This document shows positions 6,890 through 17,146 of a stretch of DNA of 64,000 bases, piece after piece (the first letter of the stretch is position 1; the number at the start of each line of letters is the position of its first letter). The notes below the pieces were generated by a model. That model was not told the DNA's origin. It saw only the letters and a program-made list of their open reading frames with translations, and searched no databases. This stretch comes from Meiothermus ruber DSM 1279. Its GTDB lineage: Bacteria > Deinococcota > Deinococci > Deinococcales > Thermaceae. The stretch spans positions 2,356,001 to 2,420,000 of the forward strand of contig NC_013946.1 of assembly GCF_000024425.1 (NCBI RefSeq), given 5' to 3'. The position numbers and the translations under genes were made by a program.

Positions 6890-8116
6890 CTATAGCCAGT
6901 CTTTGAAAAAGTCGCGCACCCTCTTCAGGGCCTCGATGAAGCGATCCACGTCTTCTTTAGTGGTGTAGACGTAAAAGCTGGCCCGCACCGTGGCCGCCAC
7001 CCCCAGCTTGCGGTGCAGGGGCTGGGCGCAGTGGTGCCCGGCCCGCACCGCGATACCGTACTGGTCGAGGGCGGTGGCCACGTCGTGGGCGTGGATACCG
7101 CCCAGTACAAAGGGAATCACCCCGCTCCGGTCGGGGCCGCGGGGGCCAAAGGTGCGCACTTCGGGGAGTTCTTCGTCGAGCCGCTTCAGGGCATAGGCGG
7201 CGAGCTCGAGCTCGTGCTGCCACACGTTCGCCATACCCAGGCGCTCGAGGTATTCCACCGCCGCCGCCAGCCCAATGGCCTCGGCCACCGCCGGGGTTCC
7301 GGCCTCGAAGCGCTGAGGGGGCTGGGCATAGGTGGAGCGATCTAGGTAAACTTCGCGGATCATGCTGCCGCCCCCCAGAAAAGGGGCCAGGGTTTCCAGC
7401 ACCTCGTAGCGCCCCCAGAGCACCCCGATGCCGGTAGGCCCCAGCATCTTATGCCCGGAAAACGCATAGAAATCGGCTCCCAGAGCCCGGACATCCACGG
7501 GCATGTGGGGGGCCGACTGGGCCCCATCCACCACCACCAAAGCCCCCACAGCCCTGGCCGCCTGGGCGATCTGGGCCACAGGGTTAACGGTGCCCAGCAC
7601 ATTGGAGACGTGCATCACGCTCACCAGCCTGACCCGCTCGGTGAGGAGGGTGCCGAGGTGCTCCAGCTGCAAGCGCCCATCATCCCCAAGGGGTATGGCT
7701 TTGATCTTGGCCCCCGTGCGCTCGCAGACCAGGTGCCAGGGCACCAGGTTGGCGTGGTGCTCCATCTCCGTGAGGAGAATTTCGTCGCCGGGCCGCAGGT
7801 TGCGCAGCCCCCAGGCATAGGCCACTAGGTTGAGGGCCTCGGTGGTGTTGCGCACAAAGATGATCTCGCGCTCCTCGGCCCCAATAAAGCGGGCCAGGGT
7901 GCGGCGGGCCTGCTCGTAGGCCTCGCTGGCCTGCGCCGAGAGGGTGTAGGCCCCCCGGTGCACGCTGGCGTTAAGTTCCCGGTAGTAGCGGGATACCGCC
8001 TCGATGACCGCTTCGGGCTTCTGGCTGGTGGCCGCCGAGTTGAGGTAGACCAGCTCGGGATGGCGCACGAGCAGTGGAAAGTCCTGGCGAAGGGTTTGCG
8101 GCGTAACGATAGCCAT
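6890..8116 (-). CDS. sufS: Cysteine desulfurase SufS
   Basis: 408 aa class V aminotransferase-fold enzyme that takes sulfur from cysteine. PLP is bound by Lys in SGHKMLGPTG; TEMEHHANLVPW is the SufS helix, and the catalytic cysteine is in RAGHHCAQPLHR. The ATG at 8116 gives the usual N-terminus; another in-frame ATG six codons upstream (8134) also lacks a clear Shine-Dalgarno. Operonic with sufU. Confidence 0.93.
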   Translation of the reverse strand: MAIVTPQTLRQDFPLLVRHPELVYLNSAATSQKPEAVIEAVSRYYRELNASVHRGAYTLSAQASEAYEQARRTLARFIGAEEREIIFVRNTTEALNLVAYAWGLRNLRPGDEILLTEMEHHANLVPWHLVCERTGAKIKAIPLGDDGRLQLEHLGTLLTERVRLVSVMHVSNVLGTVNPVAQIAQAARAVGALVVVDGAQSAPHMPVDVRALGADFYAFSGHKMLGPTGIGVLWGRYEVLETLAPFLGGGSMIREVYLDRSTYAQPPQRFEAGTPAVAEAIGLAAAVEYLERLGMANVWQHELELAAYALKRLDEELPEVRTFGPRGPDRSGVIPFVLGGIHAHDVATALDQYGIAVRAGHHCAQPLHRKLGVAATVRASFYVYTTKEDVDRFIEALKRVRDFFKDWL

Positions 8117-8248
8117 GTGATCAGGGTAGCCCATCGGCGTCCGAATGTTTAGGACAGAGGGTTCATTTCAAGCCCGCGGTCGGGGATGTGTTGAGGGTAT
8201 AAGCGAAGCGTCGCAAAATAACGCTGATATAACACCCGGCAGAATATC

Positions 8249-8262
8249 CTCCTGAAAAGGAG
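8249..8262 (+). promoter_or_regulatory. Shine-Dalgarno-sequestering hairpin with GAAA tetraloop
   Basis: CTCCT-GAAA-AGGAG forms a 5-bp stem closed by a GNRA tetraloop; its 3' arm is the ribosome-binding site of the gene starting at 8269. A -10-like TATAAC lies at 8228-8233, so the hairpin would sit in a short leader. Such a hairpin could damp translation at low temperature. Confidence 0.4.
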
Positions 8263-8268
8263 CTGCGT

Positions 8269-8916
8269 ATGCGCCAATTGCTTGGGGCCTCGATACTGGT
8301 ACTGGCCTCTTCAGCTTGGGCCCAGTGCAACCATCCCTTTTTCCCGGTGCGCGAGGGCTGGGTCTGGAGCTACCGCTCGAGCCCGGATAACTCGACCCAC
8401 ACGGCCCGTATCATCAAGGTGAGCGACAAAGGTTTTGTCCAGCGTATAGCCTTCAAAGACTTTAGTTTCGATATCCGCTGGGCCTGCGATGCCAAAGGCC
8501 TCACCCAGCTCGAGTACCTCCAGCCGCCGGGCAACCAAGGGATACAGATGAACCTCAAAACCCGCAAAGTGAGCGGGGTGGTAATTCCCCAGGGAATGCG
8601 GGTTGGAACCGCCTGGAGCTACGGCTACGAGGTGGCGGGCGAGGCCAAACAACCGAACATGACCCTGCAGGTCGAACAAACCATGAGCGTGGTTAGCAAG
8701 GTGGTGGGCCAGGAGAGCCTTGGCGTGCCGGCAGGGCGTTTCAGTGCCTACAAAGTCGAAAGCACCTTGACCATCCGTGGAAGCATGAAGTCGGCGGGGC
8801 AGAGCATGCCGATGAACTTCGAGGTGAAAACCACCTCGTGGTATGCCCAGGGGGTGGGGTTGGTCAAAACGCAGTCCGAAGGGGTAACGGTCGAGCTCCT
8901 AAGCCTTAAGCGCTAG
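8269..8916 (+). CDS. Secreted protein of unknown function
   Basis: 215 aa with a Sec signal peptide (MRQLLGASILVLASSAWA, cleavage after Ala18). The mature part begins QCNHPFFPVREGWVWSYRSS and is strand-rich; the pattern 'PxxxGxxWxY...VPAGRFSAYKVE...WYAQGVGLVKTQS' recalls the DUF3108/TapB-like beta proteins seen in periplasmic proteins of thermophiles. Exact role unknown. It converges with, and overlaps by 18 bases, the membrane-protein gene on the other strand. Confidence 0.8.
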   Translation: MRQLLGASILVLASSAWAQCNHPFFPVREGWVWSYRSSPDNSTHTARIIKVSDKGFVQRIAFKDFSFDIRWACDAKGLTQLEYLQPPGNQGIQMNLKTRKVSGVVIPQGMRVGTAWSYGYEVAGEAKQPNMTLQVEQTMSVVSKVVGQESLGVPAGRFSAYKVESTLTIRGSMKSAGQSMPMNFEVKTTSWYAQGVGLVKTQSEGVTVELLSLKR

Positions 8917-9231
8917 CCAGACCCACACCCCCACCGCAAACAAGGCCGCCAGGCCCAGCGCCAGCCGGAAGAGCCGCACCAGGTGGGTGGCCCCAAAAAA
9001 AAGCAGCGCGCCCACCCCGGCCATCCAGGCCCCGGCGGTGGCGAGGTGGCGGGCCATCCCATCCAGAAAACCCGGCAGGTCGAGCCGGATGCGCAGCAGG
9101 TTCTTCTCGAGGTCGGGGTCAATGGGCTGGCCGGCCAGGGTGAAGGCCAGCCAGGCGAGCAGCGCTCCCAGCACCACCAGCAGCCCGCCCAGAAGCTCGA
9201 GCCACAACACAGACGCCGCACTGGTGTTCAT
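8899..9231 (-). CDS. Small integral membrane protein
   Basis: 110 aa with three hydrophobic segments (about 8-33, 64-86 and 88-108) and a charged loop LEKNLLRIRLDLPGFLD between the first two. I do not recognise the family. Its start lies 18 bases from the divergent MFS gene and has no Shine-Dalgarno; TATCCT ends 6 bases upstream, consistent with a leaderless transcript. Confidence 0.65.
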   Translation of the reverse strand: MNTSAASVLWLELLGGLLVVLGALLAWLAFTLAGQPIDPDLEKNLLRIRLDLPGFLDGMARHLATAGAWMAGVGALLFFGATHLVRLFRLALGLAALFAVGVWVWLALKA

Positions 9232-9236
9232 GGGGG

Positions 9237-9243
9237 TAGGATA
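9237..9243. promoter_or_regulatory. Overlapping divergent -10 boxes
   Basis: TAGGATA reads as TAGGAT on the plus strand, 7 bases before the MFS ATG, and as TATCCT on the minus strand, 6 bases before the divergent ATG. Both fit TAnnnT. The 18-bp intergenic space leaves no room for Shine-Dalgarno sites, so both genes would be leaderless; the -35 regions would lie inside the opposing genes and are weak. Confidence 0.35.
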
Positions 9244-9249
9244 CAGAAC

Positions 9250-10428
9250 ATGCCGGCGGCTTTTCGGATTTTTGCCATCCTGTTGTTGGCCTACTTTCTC
9301 TCCTACTTTTTCCGTGCGACCAACGCGGTCATCTCGCCCGATTTACGGCGCGACCTGGGCCTCACCCCAGCCGAGCTGGGCCTGATGACCAGTTTGTTTT
9401 ACCTGACCTTTGCCATCGCGCAACTGCCCTTAGGCGCGCTCCTGGATCGCTTTGGCCCGCGCTTTGTGCACCCGGCCCTGATGCTGTTGGGGGCCATGGG
9501 GGCCCTGATTTTTGCCTCGGCCCAGGACTTTTTGACCCTTTCGGTGGGGCGGGCGCTACTGGGGATTGGCTTTGCAGCCGCCCTGATGGGCGCATTGAAG
9601 GCGTTTTCGCTGTGGTTTCCTGCCCACCGCTACGCCAGCATCAGCAGCCTGTATGTGGCCCTGGGGGCCTCGGGGGCCATTGCGGCCTCCTCGCCTTTGG
9701 CCTGGCTCAAGGAGCAGATCGGCTGGCGCGGGGTGTTCGAGTGGGGGGCCCTGGTGATTGTGCTGGTGGCGCTGGTGGTGGCCCTAGGGGTACGCAACGC
9801 CCCCAAGGGCATGGCGCTGCCCCAGAGCACCCAGGCCGGCAACGCCAGCCTGATTTGGCGAAGCAGCCAGTTCTGGCGCATGGGCTGGCTCAACTTTATG
9901 GTGGGGGGCGGGTTTCTGGCCTGGCAGACCCTGTGGGGCGGCGACTTTTTGTTCAAGGTGCGGGGGCTGGGGAGCCTCGAGGTCGGCAGCGTGCTCTTCA
10001 CCTTCTCACTGGCCGCGCTGCTGGGCTTTTTGCTGTGCGGCCCCCTGGCCGACCGCTGGGGTCTGCCGCGGGTGTTGCTCTCGGCCAGCCTTGGGTTTAC
10101 CCTGGGGCCCCTCCTGCTGGCCCTGTGGCCCCAGATGCCTGCTTTGGGCCTTTACCTGACCTACGGGCTGATGGGCTTTACCGGCGCCTTTAACATCCTG
10201 AGCCTGGCCCAGGCCCGCCTGGTCTTCCCCACCGAACTCACCGGGCGGGCCGTTACGGCCATCAACTTCATGGGGTTCATGGGGGTGTTTCTGCTTCAGT
10301 GGGGCATGGGGGTGGTGCTGGGGTTGAGCGAGTACAGCACCGCTTTGCTCGTATGGGCGACCCTCATCGCCCTGGCAATTATTGGGTACTTGCCCTTGGC
10401 TCTGGGGCAAAGGAAAAGCGCCCTTTAA
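9250..10428 (+). CDS. Major facilitator superfamily transporter
   Basis: 392 aa, twelve predicted membrane helices. The N-terminal half has the MFS loop 2-3 motif as GALLDRFGPR, and FRATNAVISPDLRRDLGLT precedes helix 2, as in the NNP/OPA-like nitrate or organophosphate-type carriers and 'MFS_1' sugar-like carriers. The inner loop ADRWGLPRVLL repeats the motif in the second half. Substrate unknown. The ATG at 9250 begins the first helix; longer readings from 8983 overlap the divergent gene. Confidence 0.88.
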   Translation: MPAAFRIFAILLLAYFLSYFFRATNAVISPDLRRDLGLTPAELGLMTSLFYLTFAIAQLPLGALLDRFGPRFVHPALMLLGAMGALIFASAQDFLTLSVGRALLGIGFAAALMGALKAFSLWFPAHRYASISSLYVALGASGAIAASSPLAWLKEQIGWRGVFEWGALVIVLVALVVALGVRNAPKGMALPQSTQAGNASLIWRSSQFWRMGWLNFMVGGGFLAWQTLWGGDFLFKVRGLGSLEVGSVLFTFSLAALLGFLLCGPLADRWGLPRVLLSASLGFTLGPLLLALWPQMPALGLYLTYGLMGFTGAFNILSLAQARLVFPTELTGRAVTAINFMGFMGVFLLQWGMGVVLGLSEYSTALLVWATLIALAIIGYLPLALGQRKSAL

Positions 10429-10472
10429 TCTGTTTTCATAGCCTGTGCCAGCCCAACCGATATGCTAAGCCT

Positions 10473-12788
10473 ATGCCGCGCATTCTCTGGCTTGGCCTGC
10501 TCGTGCTGGTACTCACCGCCTGTCCGAACCAACCCCCCGCACCCCCGCCGTCCAACATCTCGATAAGCCTTAATCCCAGCGGGAATTTCTCGTTGGACAT
10601 TGGTCAGCAACGACAGGTTGTGGCTACCGTAACCAACACCACCAACACCGCCGTCACCTGGTCTAGTAGCAATCCGGCTGTAGCCAGCGTGAACAACGGA
10701 CTGGTGGAAGGGCAATCCGCCGGTACCGCCACCATTACGGCCCGTAGCGTGGCCGACTCCAGCAAATCGGCCTCGGTTAGCGTGACGGTGCTCGAGCCCC
10801 CCGCACCCCCGCCACCCGGCAACGGCACCATCAGCGGAACGGTTCGCATTTCCCTGCAAACCGCGCTGCCATCCGCCGACCCGTCGGCGCCTTTCGTGGA
10901 AGGGGAGCTGATCGTGCAGTTCAAGCCGCAGGTGAGCCTGCAATCGCTAAGCAAGCTCTCGGCAGCAGGGGTGGAGCTTCAGCAGGTCAGGCCGCTGGGC
11001 CTCGAGCGCACCTTCCTGTACCGGGCCGGCCTGAGCCGGGCCGAGACCCTGGCCGTGCTGGCCGAGCTGCAACGCCGCAGCGATGTGGCCTTTGCCCACC
11101 CCAACTACCTGCTTTTTGCCCAGGCCACGCCCAACGACCCCTTGTACGCCGATCAGCGCTGGCACTACGAGGCCATCGGGCTGCCCCAGGCCTGGAACCT
11201 CGAGACCGGCAGCTCCAACCCGGTCACAGTGGCGGTGATTGACGGGGGGGTGGTGGCCGGCCATCCCGACCTGGCCGGAAAACTGCTGCCCGGCTACGAT
11301 TTTTACTCCGATGCTACCAACTCGGGCGACGGCGATGGGCGGGATGGCAACCCTGAAGACACCGCGCCCGGCAGCGACTACCACGGCAACCACGTCACCG
11401 GCACGGTCGCCGCGGCGACCAACAACGGCCTGGGGGTGGCGGGGGTGGCCTGGGGGGCCCGGCTGCTTCCGGTGCGCGCCCTGAGCGGGGGCAGCGGCAC
11501 CCTGGCCGACGTGGCCGACGCCCTGCGCTGGGCCGCCGGTCTGAGCGTGGCCGGGGTTCCTGCCAACCCCAACCCGGCCAAGGTCATCAATATGTCGCTG
11601 GGGGGGCCCGTGGCCTGCACCAACGCCCCGGCCCTCCAGCAGGCCATCAACGAGGCCAGCAACGCCGGGGCCCTGATCGTGGTGGCGGCGGGCAACTCCA
11701 ATGCGGATGCCAGCACCTTCAGCCCCGCGGGGTGCAGCGGGGTGATCACGGTGGGGGCGACCAATGCTGCCGGCAACCGCGCCTCGTACTCCAACTACGG
11801 CAGCCGCATTGACCTGATGGCGCCAGGGGGTGAACCGGACGGGCTGCAGGTGGTGAGCACCCTGGCGAGCGGCCAGTACGGCGGCAAAGCCGGCACTTCT
11901 ATGGCCGCCCCCCACGTGGCGGGTGTGCTGGCCCTTATGAAAAGCAAGAAACCCACCCTCACCGCCGCCGAGGCCATCAGCCTGCTGAAGGAGACCGTCA
12001 AGCCCTTGACTGCGACCCAGTGCAACCGGCCCAGCGGGAGCGAGTGCGGCGCCGGCCTGCTGGATGCCAGGGCGGCCCTGGAGCGACTCAACACCCCACC
12101 CCCACGTTCTCTGGTGCTCTCGGCCAGCCCCAACGCCCTGAGCCTGAACACCGACCAGAGCGCCCAGGTCACCCTGCGCATTGCCCGCACCAACTTTACA
12201 GAGGCGGTTGCCCTCAGCGTAACCGGGCAGCCAGCCGGCACCACCCCGAGCTTTAATCCGCCCAGCCCGGTTGCAGGCAACAGCACCACCCTGAACATCC
12301 CGGCTGGCAGCACCCCCGGCACCTACACCCTGGTGGTGCGGGGCAGCGCCAGCGTGGGCGGGCAGACCGTGGAGGCCGAGACCCGCATCACCCTCAGCGT
12401 GCAGCAGCCCCCGACCACCCCTCCACCCGCCCAGAGTATCCAGGGCACCCGCATCTACTTTGACGCGGTGCTGCGCGAGACCCCCACGCTCAGCCTGCTG
12501 CTCGATTTCAACCCCACCCCCATCAACCAGAGCGGCACCCAGGCCCCCTACACCCGCACCGGCCTTTCTACCAGCGGGCTGGTGGGCTACCGCATCTCGG
12601 CCTGGAAGGATGTCAACAACAACGGCACCCAGGACGAGGGCGACCTGTTCGGGTGGTACCGGGCGAACGGCAATATCGCCTATGTGATGCCCGATGCCAG
12701 CAGTATTGACATCGTCCTCGAGCCCGTTCTTTCCACCACCTTCACCCGCGAGAAGTGGCTGCGGCAGATGGGCTACCCCACCCGCTAG
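10473..12788 (+). CDS. Subtilisin-family (S8) serine protease lipoprotein with Ig-like domains
   Basis: 771 aa. A lipoprotein signal ends in LTAC (Cys17), followed by a Pro-rich linker and a Big_2-type Ig domain (about 28-110). An inhibitor-like propeptide region (about 120-215, containing GELIVQFKP) precedes the protease. The catalytic triad is visible: Asp257 in VIDGG, His304 in HGNHVTG and Ser476 in GTSMAAPH. The C-terminal part has another Ig-like segment (LVLSASPNALSLNTDQSAQV) and a final strand-rich domain. Likely a surface-anchored protease digesting extracellular protein. Its stop interlocks with rlmH. Confidence 0.9.
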   Translation: MPRILWLGLLVLVLTACPNQPPAPPPSNISISLNPSGNFSLDIGQQRQVVATVTNTTNTAVTWSSSNPAVASVNNGLVEGQSAGTATITARSVADSSKSASVSVTVLEPPAPPPPGNGTISGTVRISLQTALPSADPSAPFVEGELIVQFKPQVSLQSLSKLSAAGVELQQVRPLGLERTFLYRAGLSRAETLAVLAELQRRSDVAFAHPNYLLFAQATPNDPLYADQRWHYEAIGLPQAWNLETGSSNPVTVAVIDGGVVAGHPDLAGKLLPGYDFYSDATNSGDGDGRDGNPEDTAPGSDYHGNHVTGTVAAATNNGLGVAGVAWGARLLPVRALSGGSGTLADVADALRWAAGLSVAGVPANPNPAKVINMSLGGPVACTNAPALQQAINEASNAGALIVVAAGNSNADASTFSPAGCSGVITVGATNAAGNRASYSNYGSRIDLMAPGGEPDGLQVVSTLASGQYGGKAGTSMAAPHVAGVLALMKSKKPTLTAAEAISLLKETVKPLTATQCNRPSGSECGAGLLDARAALERLNTPPPRSLVLSASPNALSLNTDQSAQVTLRIARTNFTEAVALSVTGQPAGTTPSFNPPSPVAGNSTTLNIPAGSTPGTYTLVVRGSASVGGQTVEAETRITLSVQQPPTTPPPAQSIQGTRIYFDAVLRETPTLSLLLDFNPTPINQSGTQAPYTRTGLSTSGLVGYRISAWKDVNNNGTQDEGDLFGWYRANGNIAYVMPDASSIDIVLEPVLSTTFTREKWLRQMGYPTR

Positions 12789-13222
12789 CGGTGGTAAGGC
12801 TCGCCGCGCTTGAGCGTCTCGATGCGGTAAAGCTGCTCGAGCAAAACCACCAGGGCCAGCTCGTGCTGCAAGGTAAGCCTGGATAGGGCCAGAACCCAGT
12901 CGGCCCGGTCGCGCACAGCCTGGGCGTGGCCCTCGGCGCCCCCAATCAGGAAGGCCACCCCTTTCTCGGCCTGCATCTCCCAGCTTTCCAGGCGGGCTCT
13001 GAGGGCCTGTGTGTCCACCATCTGCCCCCGCTCATCCAGCACCACCCGACGGTAGCCCTCGGAGGCCTCCAGCAGGCGCTGCCCCTCCTGGGCCTGGGGG
13101 CCTTCCTTGAGGTAGAGGAGCTCGAGCCGCGTGTAGCGCTCCAGGCGTTTCTCATACTCTGCCAGACCCGCCCTGGCGTATGGCAGTCTGGGTTTGCCGA
13201 TTACACAGATCCTCAGCTTCAT
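12785..13222 (-). CDS. rlmH: 23S rRNA (pseudouridine1915-N3)-methyltransferase RlmH
   Basis: 145 aa SPOUT methyltransferase that methylates pseudouridine 1915 in helix 69 of 23S rRNA. Visible features: MKLRICVIGKPR start, VVLDERGQMVDTQALRARL, the SAM-binding knot loop FLIGGAEGH, and the terminal HELALVVLLEQLYRIETLKRG with YH near the end, as in the family. Length is slightly below the usual 155. Confidence 0.92.
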   Translation of the reverse strand: MKLRICVIGKPRLPYARAGLAEYEKRLERYTRLELLYLKEGPQAQEGQRLLEASEGYRRVVLDERGQMVDTQALRARLESWEMQAEKGVAFLIGGAEGHAQAVRDRADWVLALSRLTLQHELALVVLLEQLYRIETLKRGEPYHR

Positions 13223-13317
13223 ACCCGCCCCAGGGGTCAGTCTATGGCATCCCAGGCTCCATCAGCCGCATGGCCTGCAGAAGGCGTGCTACCGGCCACA
13301 TCCTGACCCCACCCAAA

Positions 13318-13344
13318 TTGAGCTGGCCCGAAACCGGCTATAAT
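13318..13344 (+). promoter_or_regulatory. Promoter of the branched-chain dehydrogenase operon
   Basis: A perfect TATAAT at 13339-13344 is preceded by TTGAGC at 13318-13323 with a short 15-base spacer. Transcription would start near 13351, leaving a leader of about 230 nt before the E1 alpha start codon. Confidence 0.6.
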
Positions 13345-13350
13345 CTTGGG

Positions 13351-14692
<1,342 letters not shown>

Positions 14693-14705
14693 AAGCGGAG
14701 GATAT

Positions 14706-15680
14706 ATGCCAACCATGACCCTGATCCAGGCCATAAATGCGGCCCTGGACGAAGAGATGAACCGCGACGAACGCGTGATGTTGCTAGGCGAAGACGTGGG
14801 CAAACGGGGCGGGGTGTTCCTGGCTACCGAGGGCCTCCAGCAAAAATACGGCCCCGACCGGGTGATGGACACCCCCCTCTCGGAGGCCGCCATTATCGGG
14901 GCGGCGGTGGGGCTGGCCGCGCACGGGATGCGCCCGGTGGCCGAAATTCAGTTTGCTGACTACGTGTTCCCCGGCATCGACCAGCTTTTTTCTCAGGCCG
15001 CCAAACTGCGTTACCGTTCGGGCGGCCAGTTCAGCGCGCCCATGGTGGTGCGCATGCCCACCGGCGGCGGCGTGAAGGGCGGGCACCACCACTCGCAAAG
15101 CCCGGAAGCCCACTTTGCCCATACCGCCGGCCTGAAGGTCATTGTGGTCTCGACCCCTTACGACGCCAAAGGGCTCCTGAAGGCGGCCATTCGCAACGAC
15201 GACCCGGTGGTCTTCATGGAGCCTAAGCGCCTGTACCGGGCGGTAAAAGAAGAGGTACCCGCCGACGACTTTCTGCTGCCCATCGGCAAGGCGGCGGTTC
15301 GCCGGGAGGGCCGGGACATCACTCTGGTTTCCTACGGGGGGCCGATGGTCGAGACCCTCAAAGCCGCCGAGGAGATGGCGGCCGCGGGCCTTGACCCCGA
15401 GGTGATCGACCTGCGCACGGTGATGCCCTGGGACAAAGAAACGGTACTAGCCTCGGTGGCCAAAACCGGCCGCCTGCTGATGATCTCCGAAGCGCCGCGC
15501 ACGGCCAGCATCGCCTCGGAGGTTACCGCTACCGTTTCGGAAGAACTCTTCGACCAACTGCTGGCCCCGCCCCTGCGGGTCACCGGGTTCGACACCCCTT
15601 ACCCGCTGGCGCAGGATAAGCTCTACATGCCAACCGTTACCCGTATCCTGGCTGCAGCCAAACGTCTACTGGACTATTAG
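14706..15680 (+). CDS. bkdA2: Branched-chain 2-oxo acid dehydrogenase E1 beta
   Basis: 324 aa transketolase-like subunit. [55 protein letters not shown] and [20 protein letters not shown] are diagnostic of E1 beta; the E in TPLSEA activates TPP. It starts 13 bases after E1 alpha with GGAGG upstream and completes the alpha2-beta2 decarboxylase. Confidence 0.92.
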   Translation: MPTMTLIQAINAALDEEMNRDERVMLLGEDVGKRGGVFLATEGLQQKYGPDRVMDTPLSEAAIIGAAVGLAAHGMRPVAEIQFADYVFPGIDQLFSQAAKLRYRSGGQFSAPMVVRMPTGGGVKGGHHHSQSPEAHFAHTAGLKVIVVSTPYDAKGLLKAAIRNDDPVVFMEPKRLYRAVKEEVPADDFLLPIGKAAVRREGRDITLVSYGGPMVETLKAAEEMAAAGLDPEVIDLRTVMPWDKETVLASVAKTGRLLMISEAPRTASIASEVTATVSEELFDQLLAPPLRVTGFDTPYPLAQDKLYMPTVTRILAAAKRLLDY

Positions 15681-15689
15681 GGAGGAAGC

Positions 15690-17090
15690 ATGCCTAAAGA
15701 AGTGGTGCTGCCCGAGCTGGCAGAGTCGGTGGTGGAAGGTGAAATTCTGCGGTGGCTGGTGAATGAAGGCGATGCCTTGAAAAAAGACCAGCCTTTTGTG
15801 GAGGTCATGACCGACAAGGTCACGGTGGAGCTACCGAGTCCCTACGAAGGGGTGCTGCTGCAAAAGCTGGTCAAGGAGGGGCAGGTGGTGCCGGTGCACG
15901 CCCCCATCGCCCTGATTGCCGAGCCTGGGGAGGTAAGCGCGGTGGTTAGCGATAAAAAGCCCGCCCCGGCGCCCAGCCTGCAAGCCCAGGAAGAGCGCTC
16001 CATTGTGGAGCCGGGCCAGGTGGCAGAAGACGACGGGGCCAGCCTCTCGTTGTTCAAACCGGATAACAAGCCAGAGCAGGTCAAAAACCCCTTCACCAAA
16101 GCCGCGCCGCTGGCATCGGGGCCAAGCGCTGCCACGGTTCAGGCCCACGGACGGGTGATCGCGGTGCCGGCGGCCCGCAAGCTGGCCCGCGAGCTGGGGC
16201 TGGACATCGCCCAGATACCGGGTTCGGGGCCCAACGGGCGGGTGCGGGTGGAGGACGTGAAGGCCTACGCCGAGCAAAAAAGCCGTGCCACACCGCCCGT
16301 TGCCGCACCTTCGGCATCCGAGCGCGGTGCGCCCCTGCTGGGCCTGGCGCCGGTGCAGTACAAGACCCCCAAGGGCTACGAGGAGCTCGAGACCCGCGTA
16401 CCCCTGCGCGGCCTGCGCCGGGCCATCGCCCAGCAGATGATGGCCTCGCACCTTTACACGGTGCGCACCCTCTCGGTGGACGAGGTGGACATGACCGAGC
16501 TGGTGGCCCTGCGCAACCGGCTCAAGCTCGAGGCCGAAGCCCAGGGGGTCAGGCTCAGCTACCTGCCCTTCATTTTCAAGGCGGTGGCGGTGGCGCTCAA
16601 AAAATTCCCGGCCCTCAACAGCTCGCTGGACGAGGCAAGGCAGGAGGTGGTGCTCAAGCACTACGTTAATATCGGCATGGCCGTGGCCGCCGAAAATGGC
16701 CTGATTGTGCCGGTGGTGCGGGACGTGGAGCGCAAAAGCCTGCTGCAGATTGCCCGCGAGATTAACGAGCTGGCCGAGAAAGCCCGCAGCGGCAAGCTGA
16801 CCCCGGAGGAGGTAAGCGGCTCCACCTTCAGCATCACCAACATCGGCTCGATTGGGGCGCTGTTCAGTTTCCCCATCATCAACGTGCCGGACGCTGCCAT
16901 CCTGGGTGTGCACTCCATCCAGAAGCGCCCGGTGGTTGGCGAGCGCGACGAAATTGTGGTGCGGCAGATGATGTACCTCTCGCTCTCCTTCGACCATCGG
17001 CTGGTAGACGGGGCCGAGGCGGCCCGCTTCACCAAAGAGGTCATCCGGCTCCTGGAGAAACCCGAACGGCTCTTCCTGGAAGCCCTGTAG
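15690..17090 (+). CDS. bkdB: Dihydrolipoamide acyltransferase E2 of the branched-chain complex
   Basis: 466 aa. Domains in order: one lipoyl domain with Lys43 in MTDKVTV, a flexible Pro/Ala linker, a peripheral-subunit-binding domain (about 150-190, VIAVPAARKLAREL...GPNGRVRVEDV) and the catalytic domain with DHRLVDG near the end. It carries acyl groups from E1 to CoA and forms the complex core. It follows E1 beta by 9 bases with GGAGG. Confidence 0.93.
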   Translation: MPKEVVLPELAESVVEGEILRWLVNEGDALKKDQPFVEVMTDKVTVELPSPYEGVLLQKLVKEGQVVPVHAPIALIAEPGEVSAVVSDKKPAPAPSLQAQEERSIVEPGQVAEDDGASLSLFKPDNKPEQVKNPFTKAAPLASGPSAATVQAHGRVIAVPAARKLARELGLDIAQIPGSGPNGRVRVEDVKAYAEQKSRATPPVAAPSASERGAPLLGLAPVQYKTPKGYEELETRVPLRGLRRAIAQQMMASHLYTVRTLSVDEVDMTELVALRNRLKLEAEAQGVRLSYLPFIFKAVAVALKKFPALNSSLDEARQEVVLKHYVNIGMAVAAENGLIVPVVRDVERKSLLQIAREINELAEKARSGKLTPEEVSGSTFSITNIGSIGALFSFPIINVPDAAILGVHSIQKRPVVGERDEIVVRQMMYLSLSFDHRLVDGAEAARFTKEVIRLLEKPERLFLEAL

Positions 17091-17108
17091 TTTTTCGCTC
17101 TGCGGATT

Positions 17109-17137
17109 TTGTTTTTCACACCTAGCCTGACTAGAAT
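17109..17137 (+). promoter_or_regulatory. Internal promoter of lpd
   Basis: TTGTTT (17109-17114), 17 bases, TAGAAT (17132-17137), then 9 bases to the lpd ATG. lpd can therefore be transcribed separately from E1-E2, sensible for a subunit shared between complexes; the mRNA would be leaderless or nearly so. Confidence 0.5.
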
Positions 17138-17146
17138 GGGGTATCT

